Assembly: GCA_948473085.1 (NCBI GenBank)
Contig: CAOKWH010000011.1
Location: 1 to 64,000, forward strand
DNA from: an uncultured Clostridia bacterium
GTDB taxonomy: Bacteria > Bacillota > Clostridia > Oscillospirales > Ruminococcaceae
DNA length: 64,000 nt
Reading direction: 5' to 3'
In this document: positions 25,802 to 35,075 of the stretch, one piece after another
How positions within the stretch are numbered: position 1 is the stretch's first letter
Layout of the letters: the number at the start of each line of letters is the position of its first letter
Made by a program: the position numbers and the translations under genes
The notes under the pieces: model-generated
What the model was told of the DNA's origin: nothing
Database searches by the model: none
The model's input: only the letters and a program-made list of their open reading frames with translations

Positions 25802-26389
25802 AAAAAGAATATTGCGCTGCTGCTGGCGCTTCTTGTGGCTATAGTGCCGCTGAGTGCTTGCAGAACCCGGGAGGAAATGGAAAATTCCAGCTCCTCCAGC
25901 AGTTCCTCCCAGAGTAGCTCGGTTGCCGATAATAAGGATATGCTGCTGGAGGGCAAGAGCCTCCGCTCGATTGTAGACGATGTTGTTGCTGGTTTTGAAA
26001 GCGGCGCCGTGTACAATCCCGGTATGATCGATGCCGATATGATTCGCACCCGGTATGGCTTGGCGGATACACAGGTAGAGGATTATTATGGGCTTTATTC
26101 TCTGGCCGATAATTACCCCGACCAGTTTGTAGCCATCAAGGCGCGCCCTGGCATGGTGGATGAGGTTGTGCGCACATTGGAGCAGTACAGGGATAACCTG
26201 GCAGCCCAGTTTGAAAACAACAATGAAAACTATGCCTACGACCGAATCAGAAACGCCCAGGTCTATACCCGGGGCGACTACGCCTTCCTGATAGCGGTAA
26301 ACAGCCTGACCCCGGACAGCACAATGGTACCGGTGTTTGAGGATGATAACCGCCTGGTAACCGAGATTATCAACAAGTCCTTTATGTAA
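25799..26389 (+). CDS. DUF4358 lipoprotein
   Basis: The 196-residue protein has a signal peptide with lipobox LSAC (Cys21), a Ser-rich linker (about residues 30-41), and a DUF4358-like domain (about 75-195). That domain has the usual core of a negatively charged YGL segment and a strand-helix repeat (DNYPDQFVAIKARPGMVDEV). DUF4358 genes often neighbour MBOAT and DHHW genes in Clostridia, as here. Likely anchored outside the membrane, helping envelope-polymer acylation; its exact role is unknown. Confidence 0.85.
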   Translation: MKKNIALLLALLVAIVPLSACRTREEMENSSSSSSSSQSSSVADNKDMLLEGKSLRSIVDDVVAGFESGAVYNPGMIDADMIRTRYGLADTQVEDYYGLYSLADNYPDQFVAIKARPGMVDEVVRTLEQYRDNLAAQFENNNENYAYDRIRNAQVYTRGDYAFLIAVNSLTPDSTMVPVFEDDNRLVTEIINKSFM

Positions 26390-26465
26390 GGCATATAGCG
26401 CAGTTCCTACGGGGCTGCGTTTACATACTGTCTATAAAAGATTATTTTTAACGGAGAGTTCCACA

Positions 26466-27854
26466 ATGGTTTTTAGCAGTATCCTGTTTCTGTTTCGTTT
26501 TTTGCCGGCGGCTTTTGCCCTCTATTATCTGGTTCCCCGGCGGTTTAAAAATGCTGTGCTGCTCCTGCTCAGCCTGATTTTTTATTCCTGGGGGGAGGCA
26601 AAATATTTTCCCATTATGATTGCCTCCATTTTGGTGGATTACACAGCCTCAGGGGTGATTGAATCCCATCGGGAGAACCGGTTTATCTGTCGGTGCGCGC
26701 TGGCCTGCTCCATGCTGTTTAATCTGGGTATGCTGGGCTTTTTTAAATATACCAACTTTTTTGTATCCAATCTCAACAGCTGGTTTGGCCTGGGGCTGCC
26801 GGGTATTTCCTTTGTGCTGCCGCTGGGTATTAGTTTTTACACCTTCCAAACCATGTCCTATACCATTGATGTATACTGGGGCAAGGTGAAGGCGGAGCGC
26901 AATATCATCGATTTTGGCGCCTTTGTGGTACTGTTCCCCCAGCTGATTGCCGGCCCCATTGTGCGCTATACCGACATCAGCCGGGAGCTGAAGGAGCGGG
27001 AGATTGGCCTGCCCCAAATCCAGGAGGGGGTCAAGGTGTTTTTGCTGGGCCTGGGCAGTAAGGTGCTCATTGCCAACAATGTGGGCGCCCTGTGGACCGA
27101 GGTGGAGCAGATTGGCCTTAACCAGGGGTTCTTGCAGCTATCCACACCGCTGGTTTGGCTAGCGGTGTTGGCCTATGCGCTACAAATCTACTTTGATTTC
27201 AGCGGCTATTCCCTGATGGCTATCGGGCTGGGCAAGATGCTGGGGTTTGAATTTCCTCAGAACTTCGATTTCCCCTATATTTCCCGCAGCTTTACCGAAT
27301 TTTGGCGGCGTTGGCACATGACATTGGGCTCCTGGTTCCGGGAATATCTCTACATCCCGCTGGGAGGCAACCGGGTTAGCAAACCCCGGCTATATTTTAA
27401 TCTGTTTGTTGTGTGGGCGGCCACCGGGTTCTGGCATGGGGCCAGCTGGAACTTTGTCCTCTGGGGGCTGTTCTTTTTTGTATTTCTGGTATTGGAGCGC
27501 ATGGGCCTCAAGGGCTTTTTGGAGCGCCACCGGGTGCTGTCCCATCTCTATGTTATCTTTTTCCTGCTGATCAGCTGGGCGCTGTTTGCCGTCACCGATT
27601 TTGAGCTGCTGGGCCAGCTGTTCACCCGGATGTTCTCCTTCCAGGGGGGAATGGACTGGATCTATTATCTGCGCAATTATCTGGTTGTGTTTGTGCTGGG
27701 CGTGGTGCTGTCCACCCCAGTGCTGAAGGGTGCTTATCAAAAGCTGGAAAAGAATAACGCTCTGGCGTTGGTATTTTTTGTCACAATTTTAGTGGTATCC
27801 ACCGCCTATCTGGTGGATGCAACCTACAACCCATTCCTGTATTTTCGATTTTAA
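26466..27854 (+). CDS. MBOAT family O-acyltransferase
   Basis: The 462-residue polytopic protein matches the AlgI/DltB branch of membrane-bound O-acyltransferases: ISFYTFQTMSYTIDVYWGK, PQLIAGPIVRY, YFDFSGYSLMAIGLGKMLGF, SFTEFWRRWHMTLGSWFREYLYIPLGGN and ATGFWHGASWNF, whose His is the catalytic residue. It moves acyl groups across the membrane to an exported glycan. It sits between the DUF4358 lipoprotein and the DHHW protein genes, 14 bp before the latter. Confidence 0.95.
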   Translation: MVFSSILFLFRFLPAAFALYYLVPRRFKNAVLLLLSLIFYSWGEAKYFPIMIASILVDYTASGVIESHRENRFICRCALACSMLFNLGMLGFFKYTNFFVSNLNSWFGLGLPGISFVLPLGISFYTFQTMSYTIDVYWGKVKAERNIIDFGAFVVLFPQLIAGPIVRYTDISRELKEREIGLPQIQEGVKVFLLGLGSKVLIANNVGALWTEVEQIGLNQGFLQLSTPLVWLAVLAYALQIYFDFSGYSLMAIGLGKMLGFEFPQNFDFPYISRSFTEFWRRWHMTLGSWFREYLYIPLGGNRVSKPRLYFNLFVVWAATGFWHGASWNFVLWGLFFFVFLVLERMGLKGFLERHRVLSHLYVIFFLLISWALFAVTDFELLGQLFTRMFSFQGGMDWIYYLRNYLVVFVLGVVLSTPVLKGAYQKLEKNNALALVFFVTILVVSTAYLVDATYNPFLYFRF

Positions 27855-27868
27855 AGGGGGCCGGTATA

Positions 27869-29017
27869 ATGGATAAGATAAAAAAACTGCTGCAATACCC
27901 CATTTTGCTGGCTTTTGCCCTGTTTATCGGCCTGTTTACAGTGTATGATCTCACCCAAACCAACCGGGAATATTCCGAGCTGGAAAACCGCTACCTTGCC
28001 CAGAAGCCGGAGTTTACCTTCCGGGCCTTTCTTTCCAACGAGTGGACGCAGGACTATGAGGAGTATATTAACGACCAGTTTGTCCGCCGGGATGACTGGA
28101 TTACCATTAAATCTTTGGCCGAAACGGCACTATTGAAGATAGAGAATAACGGCATTGCCTATGGCCAGGATGGCTATTTGTTTGAAAAGTTCCGGAGCAT
28201 TTCCGGCAGCCAGTTCCAAAGGAATCTGGACTATATCCGGCAGTTTGTCCAGAAGTATTCCGGTAAAAATATTACGCTGGCTGTGATCCCCAATGCCTAT
28301 ACCATCCTGCCGGAAAAGCTGCCGATGGGATTGGAAAATGTGGACCAGGGCAGCACCATCACCCAGCTGACCGACTGGGTGAATGGCCTGAATGCCGCCG
28401 TGCAGGCTGTGGACTTTACCGAGGCCTTGAAAGGGCACAGCAGCGAATATATCTACTATCGCACCGACCACCACTGGACCACCCTGGGGGCCTACTATGC
28501 CTATGCCGCCTATGTGCGCAGCCTGGGGATGGAACCGGTGGCACTGTCCGGCATGGATAGCGTCCAGGTGGAGGGCTTTTATGGCACCTATTTCAGCAAG
28601 GCCAAGCGATATGGCACCCCGGCAGATACCATCACCTACTACAACATCCCGGATGCTGGGGTTACGGTGGATGGTGTAGAGAAGCAGGGGTATTATGACC
28701 TGGAGAAATTTTTGGTGCGGGACAAGTATGCGGCCTTTCTCTGGGGGAACAACGGCTATACTGTGCTGAAAAGCGGGGTGCGCACCCTGGCTGAGGGGGG
28801 GCTCCCCAGCCGTATTTTGGTAATTAAAGACTCCTATGCCAACAGCTTTGTGCCCTTTTTGCTCTATCAATTCGACGAGGTACACATCGTGGATCTGCGA
28901 TACAGTGCCGTGCCGGTTTCCCAGCTGCTGGAACAGGGGGAGTTCGACCAGGTTTTGCTGATGTATAACTTTATGAACCTGGTTACCGATACCAATATTT
29001 ATAAACTGAGCTATTAA
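27869..29017 (+). CDS. DHHW family (AlgX/AlgJ-like) protein
   Basis: The 382-residue protein has one N-terminal membrane anchor (ILLAFALFIGLFTVYDL) and an extracytoplasmic SGNH-like domain. It carries the name motif in TDHHWTTLGAYYAY, with Asp-His-His-Trp, and a Ser-containing IKDSYANSFVPFL. By analogy with AlgJ/AlgX it should receive the acyl group from the MBOAT partner and place it on a glycan. AAAGGGGG precedes the ATG. A terminator follows. Confidence 0.93.
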   Translation: MDKIKKLLQYPILLAFALFIGLFTVYDLTQTNREYSELENRYLAQKPEFTFRAFLSNEWTQDYEEYINDQFVRRDDWITIKSLAETALLKIENNGIAYGQDGYLFEKFRSISGSQFQRNLDYIRQFVQKYSGKNITLAVIPNAYTILPEKLPMGLENVDQGSTITQLTDWVNGLNAAVQAVDFTEALKGHSSEYIYYRTDHHWTTLGAYYAYAAYVRSLGMEPVALSGMDSVQVEGFYGTYFSKAKRYGTPADTITYYNIPDAGVTVDGVEKQGYYDLEKFLVRDKYAAFLWGNNGYTVLKSGVRTLAEGGLPSRILVIKDSYANSFVPFLLYQFDEVHIVDLRYSAVPVSQLLEQGEFDQVLLMYNFMNLVTDTNIYKLSY

Positions 29018-29026
29018 GTTAGCGCC

Positions 29027-29060
29027 CAAGGCTTCGCCAAGTTTTGGCGGGGCCTTGTTT
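29027..29060 (+). terminator. Terminator after the DHHW gene
   Basis: CAAGGC and GCCTTG form the outer stem, with CGCC/GGCG inside and a 7-nt loop, then TTTC. Confidence 0.65.
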
Positions 29061-29222
29061 CATGTTTGGAACGAAAGCCCACTTTTTTGACAAACTTTAC
29101 AGGAAACAGCGGTTATAATAGCTTAAAACAGCAGGGCTTGTCCATGCCTGAAACGACAAATTTACTGGTAATTTAGATAAAGCTGTTTTGGTATAAGTAC
29201 AAATTATTGGAACAATATATAA

Positions 29223-29276
29223 TTTGAATCTAAAAGCATTTACTTTTAAGTTCCAATATTTTATAATTCAAAGCAA
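29223..29276 (+). promoter_or_regulatory. Inverted repeats upstream of acpP
   Basis: TTTGA-ATC-TAAAA (29223-29235) differs by one key base from a FabT-type TTTGA-N3-TCAAA box, and an ATTCAAA half-site lies near 29266-29272. TTGGAAC (29207-29213) and GTTCCAA (29250-29256) are also inverted. TTGACA at 29087-29092 and TATAAT at 29114-29119 are 21 bp apart, too far for a standard promoter, so the acpP promoter is not assigned. Confidence 0.35.
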
Positions 29277-29300
29277 ATATTGATTCGGAGGAAAAGAACC

Positions 29301-29525
29301 ATGACTTTTGATAAAGTAAAAACCATTATTGCGGATACCCTGAACTGTGACGAGGCGGAAATCCAGCTGGCCTCCTCCATCTATGACGATTTTGGCGCCG
29401 ACTCGCTGGAGGCTGTGGAACTGGTGATGGCGCTGGAGGATGAATTCGACATTAAGATAGCTGAAGAAGAATATGCCAATTTCAAAACAGTAGAAGATAT
29501 TGTAAACTATATCGAAAACAAGTAA
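29301..29525 (+). CDS. acpP: Acyl carrier protein
   Basis: The 74-residue acidic protein has the phosphopantetheine site DSLEAVEL (Ser35) and the usual four-helix pattern. It carries growing acyl chains for the enzymes encoded downstream. The ATG at 29301 is 9 bp after GGAGG; an upstream in-frame ATG at 29280 lacks a site. A GC-rich hairpin with a T tail separates it from accB, which would raise acpP output relative to the rest of the operon. Confidence 0.96.
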   Translation: MTFDKVKTIIADTLNCDEAEIQLASSIYDDFGADSLEAVELVMALEDEFDIKIAEEEYANFKTVEDIVNYIENK

Positions 29526-29535
29526 CTGGCGGTTG

Positions 29536-29568
29536 GGTCTGCCGTATTTTGCGGCGGGCCTTCTTTTT
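29536..29568 (+). terminator. Attenuator-like terminator between acpP and accB
   Basis: GGTCTGCCG pairs with CGGCGGGCC (two G-U pairs) over a 7-nt loop, followed by TTCTTTTT. Confidence 0.65.
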
Positions 29569-29578
29569 GGCCGAAATA

Positions 29579-29591
29579 TTTGAATTTCAAA
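29579..29591 (+). promoter_or_regulatory. FabT-like palindrome upstream of accB
   Basis: TTTGAATTTCAAA is a perfect TTTGA-N3-TCAAA palindrome, the core of FabT (MarR-type) operators in Gram-positive fab clusters. It lies 58 bp before the accB start. No fabT gene is in this window. Confidence 0.5.
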
Positions 29592-29648
29592 AGTTTGTCG
29601 CATTGAAGAGTATCCTGCCAAAAGGTAGGGCAGAAAGGCGGATTTGCA

Positions 29649-30116
29649 ATGAAGCTGGGAGAAATTAAGGAACTGATGGAGGCGTTCGATGGTATGAACA
29701 TCTGCCGGTTGGAGCTGGAGGACGGCCCCTTTTCCATCATCCTTTCCAAGGAACATGTCCACGAACATGGCTATTCCGAGCAGCTGCGCAGGCAGCGGGA
29801 ATCACTGCCGGAAGTTTTGGCCGTGCAGGAGCCTCCAGCCCCGGGAACAGACAGCGCCCCTGCTGTTCAGCCGGAAAACCGTGTGCCGGTTTTGTCGCCG
29901 GTGGTGGGGGTGTTCTACTCTGCCCCTTCTCCCGGCGCGCCGGCCTTTGTCCAGGCGGGGGATCGGGTGCAGAAGGGCCAAACCCTGTGCATTGTGGAGG
30001 CCATGAAGATGATGAACGAGATTGCTGCCGAACAGGATGGCATAGTGGCAGAAATTGTTGCTGAAGATGGGCAGCTGGTGGAGTATGGAACGCCGCTGAT
30101 TTATATGACAAAGTAG
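29649..30116 (+). CDS. accB: Biotin carboxyl carrier protein of acetyl-CoA carboxylase
   Basis: The 155-residue protein has a helical N-terminus, a Pro/Ala-rich linker (about 50-78), and a biotinyl domain with [11 protein letters not shown], where Lys120 is biotinylated. It shuttles carboxybiotin between AccC and AccAD. The start follows AAAGGCGG. accC begins 7 bp after its stop. Confidence 0.95.
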   Translation: MKLGEIKELMEAFDGMNICRLELEDGPFSIILSKEHVHEHGYSEQLRRQRESLPEVLAVQEPPAPGTDSAPAVQPENRVPVLSPVVGVFYSAPSPGAPAFVQAGDRVQKGQTLCIVEAMKMMNEIAAEQDGIVAEIVAEDGQLVEYGTPLIYMTK

Positions 30117-30123
30117 GTGTGAC

Positions 30124-31476
30124 ATGTTTCGCAGAATTTTAATTGCCAACCGGGGCGAAATTGCTGTGCGCATTATCCGGGCCTGCAAGGAGCTGGGCGT
30201 GGAAAGCGTAGCAGTTTATTCCACGGCGGATAGTGCTTCCCTGCCGGTGCATCTGGCCGACAGGGCGGTGTGTATTGGGCCGGCTGCCAGCGCCGATAGC
30301 TACCTAAATATGCAAAATATTCTCAGCGCCGCCACCCGGTTGGGGTGTGATGCCATCCATCCGGGGTATGGCTTTCTTTCCGAGAATGCTGAGTTTGCCC
30401 GGCTGGTGGAGCAGTGCGGCATGGTATTTATCGGCCCGGATGCAGGGGTGATGGAACAGATGGGGGATAAGGCAGCGGCCAAGGCCCTGATGGTTCAGGC
30501 CGGTGTCCCGGTGGTGCCTGGTTCGGATGGCGTGGTATCCGGTTTGGAGGAAGCCCGGCATGTGGCCCAAACCATCGGCTATCCGCTGCTCATCAAGGCC
30601 AGTGCCGGCGGCGGTGGCCGGGGAATGCGCCGGGTATATGCGCCTGAGGAGCTGGAAACGGCGTTTCAAACCGCATCGGCTGAGGCGCAGGCCTGCTTTG
30701 GGGATGGCGCTGTCTATATGGAAAAGCTGGTTTTGAACCCCAAGCATATCGAATTTCAAATTCTGGCTGACCATCATGGCAATGTGGTCCATCTGGGGGA
30801 GCGGGACTGTTCGGTGCAGCGCCGCAACCAGAAAATGATTGAGGAATCCCCCTCCAAGGCTCTCTCTGCTACGCTGCGGGAGCAGATGGGACAAGCCGCT
30901 GTCCGGGCTGCCCGGGCTGCCGGATACCGGAATGCCGGCACAGTGGAATTTGTGCTGGACAGCCAGGAAAACTTTTATTTTATTGAGATGAATACCCGGA
31001 TACAGGTGGAACACCCGGTGACCGAGATGGTCACCGGAATTGACCTTATCAAGGAGCAGATTCGCATTGCTGCCGGACAGGCCCTGCCCTTTACCCAGCA
31101 GGAAATCCGGCTGGATGGCCATGCCATTGAGTGCCGTATCAATGCAGAAAGCCCCCAAAATGGCTTCCGGCCCTGCCCTGGCCGTATTGAAGGGCTGTTT
31201 ACTCCCGGTGGCATGGGGGTGCGGGTGGATACGGCTGTTTATCCGGGGTACGAAATCCCCCCTTACTACGATTCCATGGTGGCCAAGCTGATTGTACACG
31301 GCAGCAGCCGCCTGGAAGCCATCCGGCGGATGCGCCGGGCGCTGGAGGAGTTTATTGTGGAAGGGATTGAAACCAATATAGAACTGCAATACCTGTTCCT
31401 CCATCACGAGGAGTTTGTCCGGGGCCAGTTTACCACTGCGTTTGTAGAGAATCATTTAAGTGAGCTGATGAGATAA
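30124..31476 (+). CDS. accC: Biotin carboxylase of acetyl-CoA carboxylase
   Basis: The 450-residue protein is full length for AccC. It starts [25 protein letters not shown] and carries the ATP-grasp loop [12 protein letters not shown] and the catalytic [16 protein letters not shown]. It carboxylates biotin on AccB with ATP and bicarbonate. Its stop overlaps the accD start (TAATG). Confidence 0.97.
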   Translation: MFRRILIANRGEIAVRIIRACKELGVESVAVYSTADSASLPVHLADRAVCIGPAASADSYLNMQNILSAATRLGCDAIHPGYGFLSENAEFARLVEQCGMVFIGPDAGVMEQMGDKAAAKALMVQAGVPVVPGSDGVVSGLEEARHVAQTIGYPLLIKASAGGGGRGMRRVYAPEELETAFQTASAEAQACFGDGAVYMEKLVLNPKHIEFQILADHHGNVVHLGERDCSVQRRNQKMIEESPSKALSATLREQMGQAAVRAARAAGYRNAGTVEFVLDSQENFYFIEMNTRIQVEHPVTEMVTGIDLIKEQIRIAAGQALPFTQQEIRLDGHAIECRINAESPQNGFRPCPGRIEGLFTPGGMGVRVDTAVYPGYEIPPYYDSMVAKLIVHGSSRLEAIRRMRRALEEFIVEGIETNIELQYLFLHHEEFVRGQFTTAFVENHLSELMR

Positions 31477-32351
31477 TGGATAGCAATATGTTCCACAAGC
31501 GCCGGGAAAAGCTGGACCTTTTCAAGGCGTTTCGCAACAAGACCGTCCAGGTTCAGGAAAAACCGGTTCCGGACGATTTGTATACCAAGTGCCCGTCTTG
31601 CGGCAGCCCTATTCTTTCCACCCGGTTCCGGGAGATGCTGCGGGTCTGTCCCCACTGTGGCGGGCACAGTGTTCTGGGCGCCCGGGACCGGTTAGCGGCC
31701 ACTGTGGACGAAGGCAGCTTTCGGGAGCTGTTTGGCCAGATGGCTGCCAACGACCCGCTGCACTTTCCCGGGTATGCCGAAAAGCTCTCTGGTTTGGAGA
31801 AAAAAACCGGCCTGCGGGAGGCTGTTGTCACCGGTACGGGCAAAGTTGGCGGGTATCGCATGGCAATTGCTGTGATGGACAGCCGCTTTATTATGGGCAG
31901 CATGAGCAGCGCCGTTGGGGAGAAAATCACCCTGCTGGCAGAATATGCCGCCAAAAAGCGCCTGCCGCTTATTGTGTTTTGTGCATCGGGCGGGGCGCGG
32001 ATGCAGGAGGGCATTTTTTCGCTGATGCAGATGGCCAAAACCACTGCTGCCGTAGAGCGCTTGGCCGAGGCCGGCTGCCTCTATGTCACCGTCCTTACCA
32101 ACCCCACCACCGGTGGGGTGACAGCCTCCTTTGCATCGCTGGGCGATATTATTCTGGCAGAACCGGGGGCGCTCATTGGGTTTGCCGGCCCGCGTGTGAT
32201 TGAACAGACCATCAAGCAGAAGCTGCCGGAGGGCTTTCAGCGGGCGGAGTTTTTGTGCGACTGCGGCTTTGTGGATGCAGTGGTGCCCCGCGGCCAGCTG
32301 CGGGATACACTGGCTCAGATATTAAAACTGCACAGCAGAGAGGGGCGCTGA
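31476..32351 (+). CDS. accD: Acetyl-CoA carboxylase carboxyltransferase beta subunit
   Basis: The 291-residue protein has the N-terminal zinc finger of AccD (CPSC and CPHC, residues about 35-60) and the crotonase-fold carboxyltransferase core, including CASGGARMQEG and TNPTTGGVTASFA. It works with AccA to move the carboxyl group to acetyl-CoA. Confidence 0.96.
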   Translation: MDSNMFHKRREKLDLFKAFRNKTVQVQEKPVPDDLYTKCPSCGSPILSTRFREMLRVCPHCGGHSVLGARDRLAATVDEGSFRELFGQMAANDPLHFPGYAEKLSGLEKKTGLREAVVTGTGKVGGYRMAIAVMDSRFIMGSMSSAVGEKITLLAEYAAKKRLPLIVFCASGGARMQEGIFSLMQMAKTTAAVERLAEAGCLYVTVLTNPTTGGVTASFASLGDIILAEPGALIGFAGPRVIEQTIKQKLPEGFQRAEFLCDCGFVDAVVPRGQLRDTLAQILKLHSREGR

Positions 32352-32353
32352 AT

Positions 32354-33163
32354 ATGGAGGAACAAAACACCACTGCTTACCAGCGGGTACAGCGGGCTAG
32401 GGATAAAAACCGACCCAATATTCGGGACTATATCGCCCATTTATGCACCGACTTTTTCGAGCAGCGCGGGGACCGGGGCAGCATGGATGATGCAGCCATT
32501 GTAGGCGGCATTGCCCTGTTGGGCAGCCGCCCGGTGACGGTTATCGGCCATCAGAAGGGCCGCACCTTGGAGGAAAATGTCCGCTGCAACTTTGGTATGC
32601 CCCAGCCGGAGGGGTACCGCAAGGCTATCCGGCTGATGGAGCAGGCGGAAAAATTTGGCCGGCCGGTTCTCACCTTTGTGGACACTCCCGGCGCTTACCC
32701 AGGGCTGGAGGCGGAACGCCACGGCCAGGGGGAGGCCATTGCCCGGAGTATCCAAAAGATGTGCAGCCTGACCGTCCCGGTGCTCACCCTGGTTACAGGG
32801 GAGGGCAGCAGCGGCGGCGCTCTGGCCATTTCGGTGGCCAACAGCCTGTGGATGCTGGAGAACAGTGTGTACAGTGTGCTTTCGCCCGAGGGGTTTGCCG
32901 CCATTCTCTGGAAGGATGGCAGCCGGGCTGCCGACGCCGCCGACCTGATGCGTTTAACCGCCGCCGACCTATTGGACTGCGGCGTGGCCGACCGCATTCT
33001 ACCCGAACCGGAGGAGGGCTTTACCGGGGACTGTATTGGTTTTTACACCACACTGCGGGAACAGCTGATTGCCGAGATGGATCGGCTGTGTGCTCAAAGC
33101 CCTGCAACGCTCAAAAACGGGCGGTATAAAAAATTCCGGGCTATCGGCAGCTTTAAGGCTTGA
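32354..33163 (+). CDS. accA: Acetyl-CoA carboxylase carboxyltransferase alpha subunit
   Basis: The 269-residue protein has FGMPQPEGYRKAIRLM, FVDTPGAYPGLEAERHGQGEAIA and GEGSSGGALAI, all AccA hallmarks. It is short at the N-terminus compared with E. coli AccA, as often in Firmicutes. I chose the ATG at 32354, after GAGAGGGG; the frame is open further upstream inside accD but without a site. Confidence 0.95.
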   Translation: MEEQNTTAYQRVQRARDKNRPNIRDYIAHLCTDFFEQRGDRGSMDDAAIVGGIALLGSRPVTVIGHQKGRTLEENVRCNFGMPQPEGYRKAIRLMEQAEKFGRPVLTFVDTPGAYPGLEAERHGQGEAIARSIQKMCSLTVPVLTLVTGEGSSGGALAISVANSLWMLENSVYSVLSPEGFAAILWKDGSRAADAADLMRLTAADLLDCGVADRILPEPEEGFTGDCIGFYTTLREQLIAEMDRLCAQSPATLKNGRYKKFRAIGSFKA

Positions 33164-33187
33164 TGTCCCGAAAAGGATTGTGAAGGA

Positions 33188-34117
33188 ATGAAAATTGTTG
33201 CAATGGGCCGTGCCCTTCCCCAGTATGTACTGGATAACCAGGAGCTTTCCGGTATGGTGGAAACCAATGATGAATGGATTACCACCCGCACCGGTATCTG
33301 CCAGCGGCATATTGCCAAAGGGGAAACGGTGGTTGCTTTGGCTTCTCAGGCGGCCCGGCAGGCGCTTGCGCAGTCTGGGGTGCCGCTGGAAAGCATCGGA
33401 GTGGTGATAGTATGTACCTTCACTCCGGATACAGCCACCCCATCGATGGCCTGTATGGTGCAGAAGGAACTGGGGCTGCCCCAAACGGTGCTGGCGTTTG
33501 ATTTAAATGCCGCCTGCAGCGGCTTTGTCTATGGTTTGGCTGTAGCCGAGGCTTTGATGGACAGGCAGGGCTGCCACGCGCTGGTTATTGGAGGAGAGCT
33601 GCTTTCCCGCCTGGTGGATTACACCGATAGGAGCACCTGTATCCTGTTTGGAGATGGCGCCGGGGCGGCAGTGGTGTCTCCAGCAGGCAGTCGAACAGTT
33701 ACCGACTTTGGGGCGGACGGCAATGCCGAGCTGCTCTCGGGCGGCGGATACAACATCAATGGCGGCCGGGAGCCGCTGCGGATGAATGGCCGGGAGGTTT
33801 TTCGCTTTGCTGTAAGCACAGTACCTGGTTCTATCCGCCGGGTGGTGGAACAGGCCGGATGCACCTTGGAGGAAGTGGACCACTTTGTGCTGCATCAGGC
33901 CAACCACCGCATTACCGAGGGGGTGGCCCGGCACCTGGGTGTAAATCTGGATAGGTTTTATGAAAACATCGTCCATACTGGCAACACATCGGCAGCCAGC
34001 ATTCCATTGGCCCTATGGGAAATGCAGGAAAAGGACCTGCTGCACCCCGGGGACCGGCTGGTGCTGGCAGGATTTGGCGGCGGTCTTACCTGGGGTGCCA
34101 TGCTGCTGAATTGGTAG
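33188..34117 (+). CDS. fabH: Beta-ketoacyl-ACP synthase III
   Basis: The 309-residue protein has the FabH triad: Cys in DLNAACSGFVYGL, His in LHQANHRI and Asn in HTGNTSAASIP. It condenses acetyl-CoA or branched starter CoA with malonyl-ACP and so starts each chain. GAAGGA precedes the ATG. Confidence 0.96.
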   Translation: MKIVAMGRALPQYVLDNQELSGMVETNDEWITTRTGICQRHIAKGETVVALASQAARQALAQSGVPLESIGVVIVCTFTPDTATPSMACMVQKELGLPQTVLAFDLNAACSGFVYGLAVAEALMDRQGCHALVIGGELLSRLVDYTDRSTCILFGDGAGAAVVSPAGSRTVTDFGADGNAELLSGGGYNINGGREPLRMNGREVFRFAVSTVPGSIRRVVEQAGCTLEEVDHFVLHQANHRITEGVARHLGVNLDRFYENIVHTGNTSAASIPLALWEMQEKDLLHPGDRLVLAGFGGGLTWGAMLLNW

Positions 34118-34127
34118 GAGGAAAACA

Positions 34128-35075
34128 GTGGATATTAGAGAGATTTTACAGACAAAATACCCCATTATTCAGGGGGGGATGGCCAATATTGCCACCGGCC
34201 CATTTGCGGCCGCTATCTCTGGTGCCGGTGGCCTGGGGCTGATTGCCGCCGGCGGCATGTCGCCGGAGCAGCTGCGGGAAAACATTTACCAGGCCCGGGA
34301 GCGGACAACAGCCCCTTTCGGGGTGAATATTATGCTGATGCATCCCCAGGTGGACGAGCTGATGGAAATTGTGATAAAGGAGCAGGTTCCCATTATTACC
34401 ACTGGCGCCGGGAATCCCGGTAAATATATCCCCAGTTTGAAAGCGGCGGGAATCCGGGTGCTGCCGGTGGTGCCCAGTGTAGCACTGGCTGTGCGGATGG
34501 AGCGCCTGGGTGCCGATGCCGTTATTGCCGAGGGAACCGAAGCAGGGGGCCATGTGGGGGAAATGACCACAATGGCGCTGGTGCCACAGGTGGCGGATGC
34601 CGTGCATATTCCGGTGGTGGCGGCAGGAGGTATTGCCAGCGGCAGACAGATGCTGGCTGCCTATGCCCTGGGAGCCAGTGGGGTGCAGGTGGGCACCTGC
34701 CTGCTGGTGGCGGAGGAATGCCCCATCCATCCCAACTATAAGCAAGCCCTTTTGGAGGCCGGGGACAGCGATACCATTGTCACCGGCCGGATTGGCGGCA
34801 CCCCGGTGCGGGTGCTGAAAAACCGCATGTCCCGGGAGTATGTAAAGCGGGAACGGGAGGGTGCCACCAGGGAGGAGCTGGAAGTATATACCTTGGGCTC
34901 GCTGCGTAAAGCGGTGCTGGAAGGGGATGTCCGGGATGGCTCGCTCATGGCGGGCCAGGTGGCCGGGCAGCTGCATGCTATCCGGCCAGCGGCAGAAATT
35001 CTGGCCGAATTGTACGGTGATTACTGCGCCCTCCGGGCAACATTTGCAAAGGACTGTGATAACCATGCAGATTAA
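34128..35075 (+). CDS. fabK: Enoyl-ACP reductase II (FMN)
   Basis: The 315-residue protein is a FabK-type flavoprotein with an NPD-fold TIM barrel: YPIIQGGMANIATGPFAAAISGAGGLGLIAAGG, TTGAGNPGKY, AEGTEAGGHVGEMTT with the catalytic His, and VVAAGGIASG for FMN. It reduces trans-2-enoyl-ACP in the last step of elongation. It uses a GTG start after TAGGAGG. It is the only enoyl reductase type evident here; no FabI is seen. Confidence 0.93.
   Translation: MDIREILQTKYPIIQGGMANIATGPFAAAISGAGGLGLIAAGGMSPEQLRENIYQARERTTAPFGVNIMLMHPQVDELMEIVIKEQVPIITTGAGNPGKYIPSLKAAGIRVLPVVPSVALAVRMERLGADAVIAEGTEAGGHVGEMTTMALVPQVADAVHIPVVAAGGIASGRQMLAAYALGASGVQVGTCLLVAEECPIHPNYKQALLEAGDSDTIVTGRIGGTPVRVLKNRMSREYVKREREGATREELEVYTLGSLRKAVLEGDVRDGSLMAGQVAGQLHAIRPAAEILAELYGDYCALRATFAKDCDNHAD

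Noticed and set aside
29087..29119. TTGACA and TATAAT upstream of acpP as its promoter
   Set aside because: The spacing is 21 bp, outside the workable range; I did not assign it.
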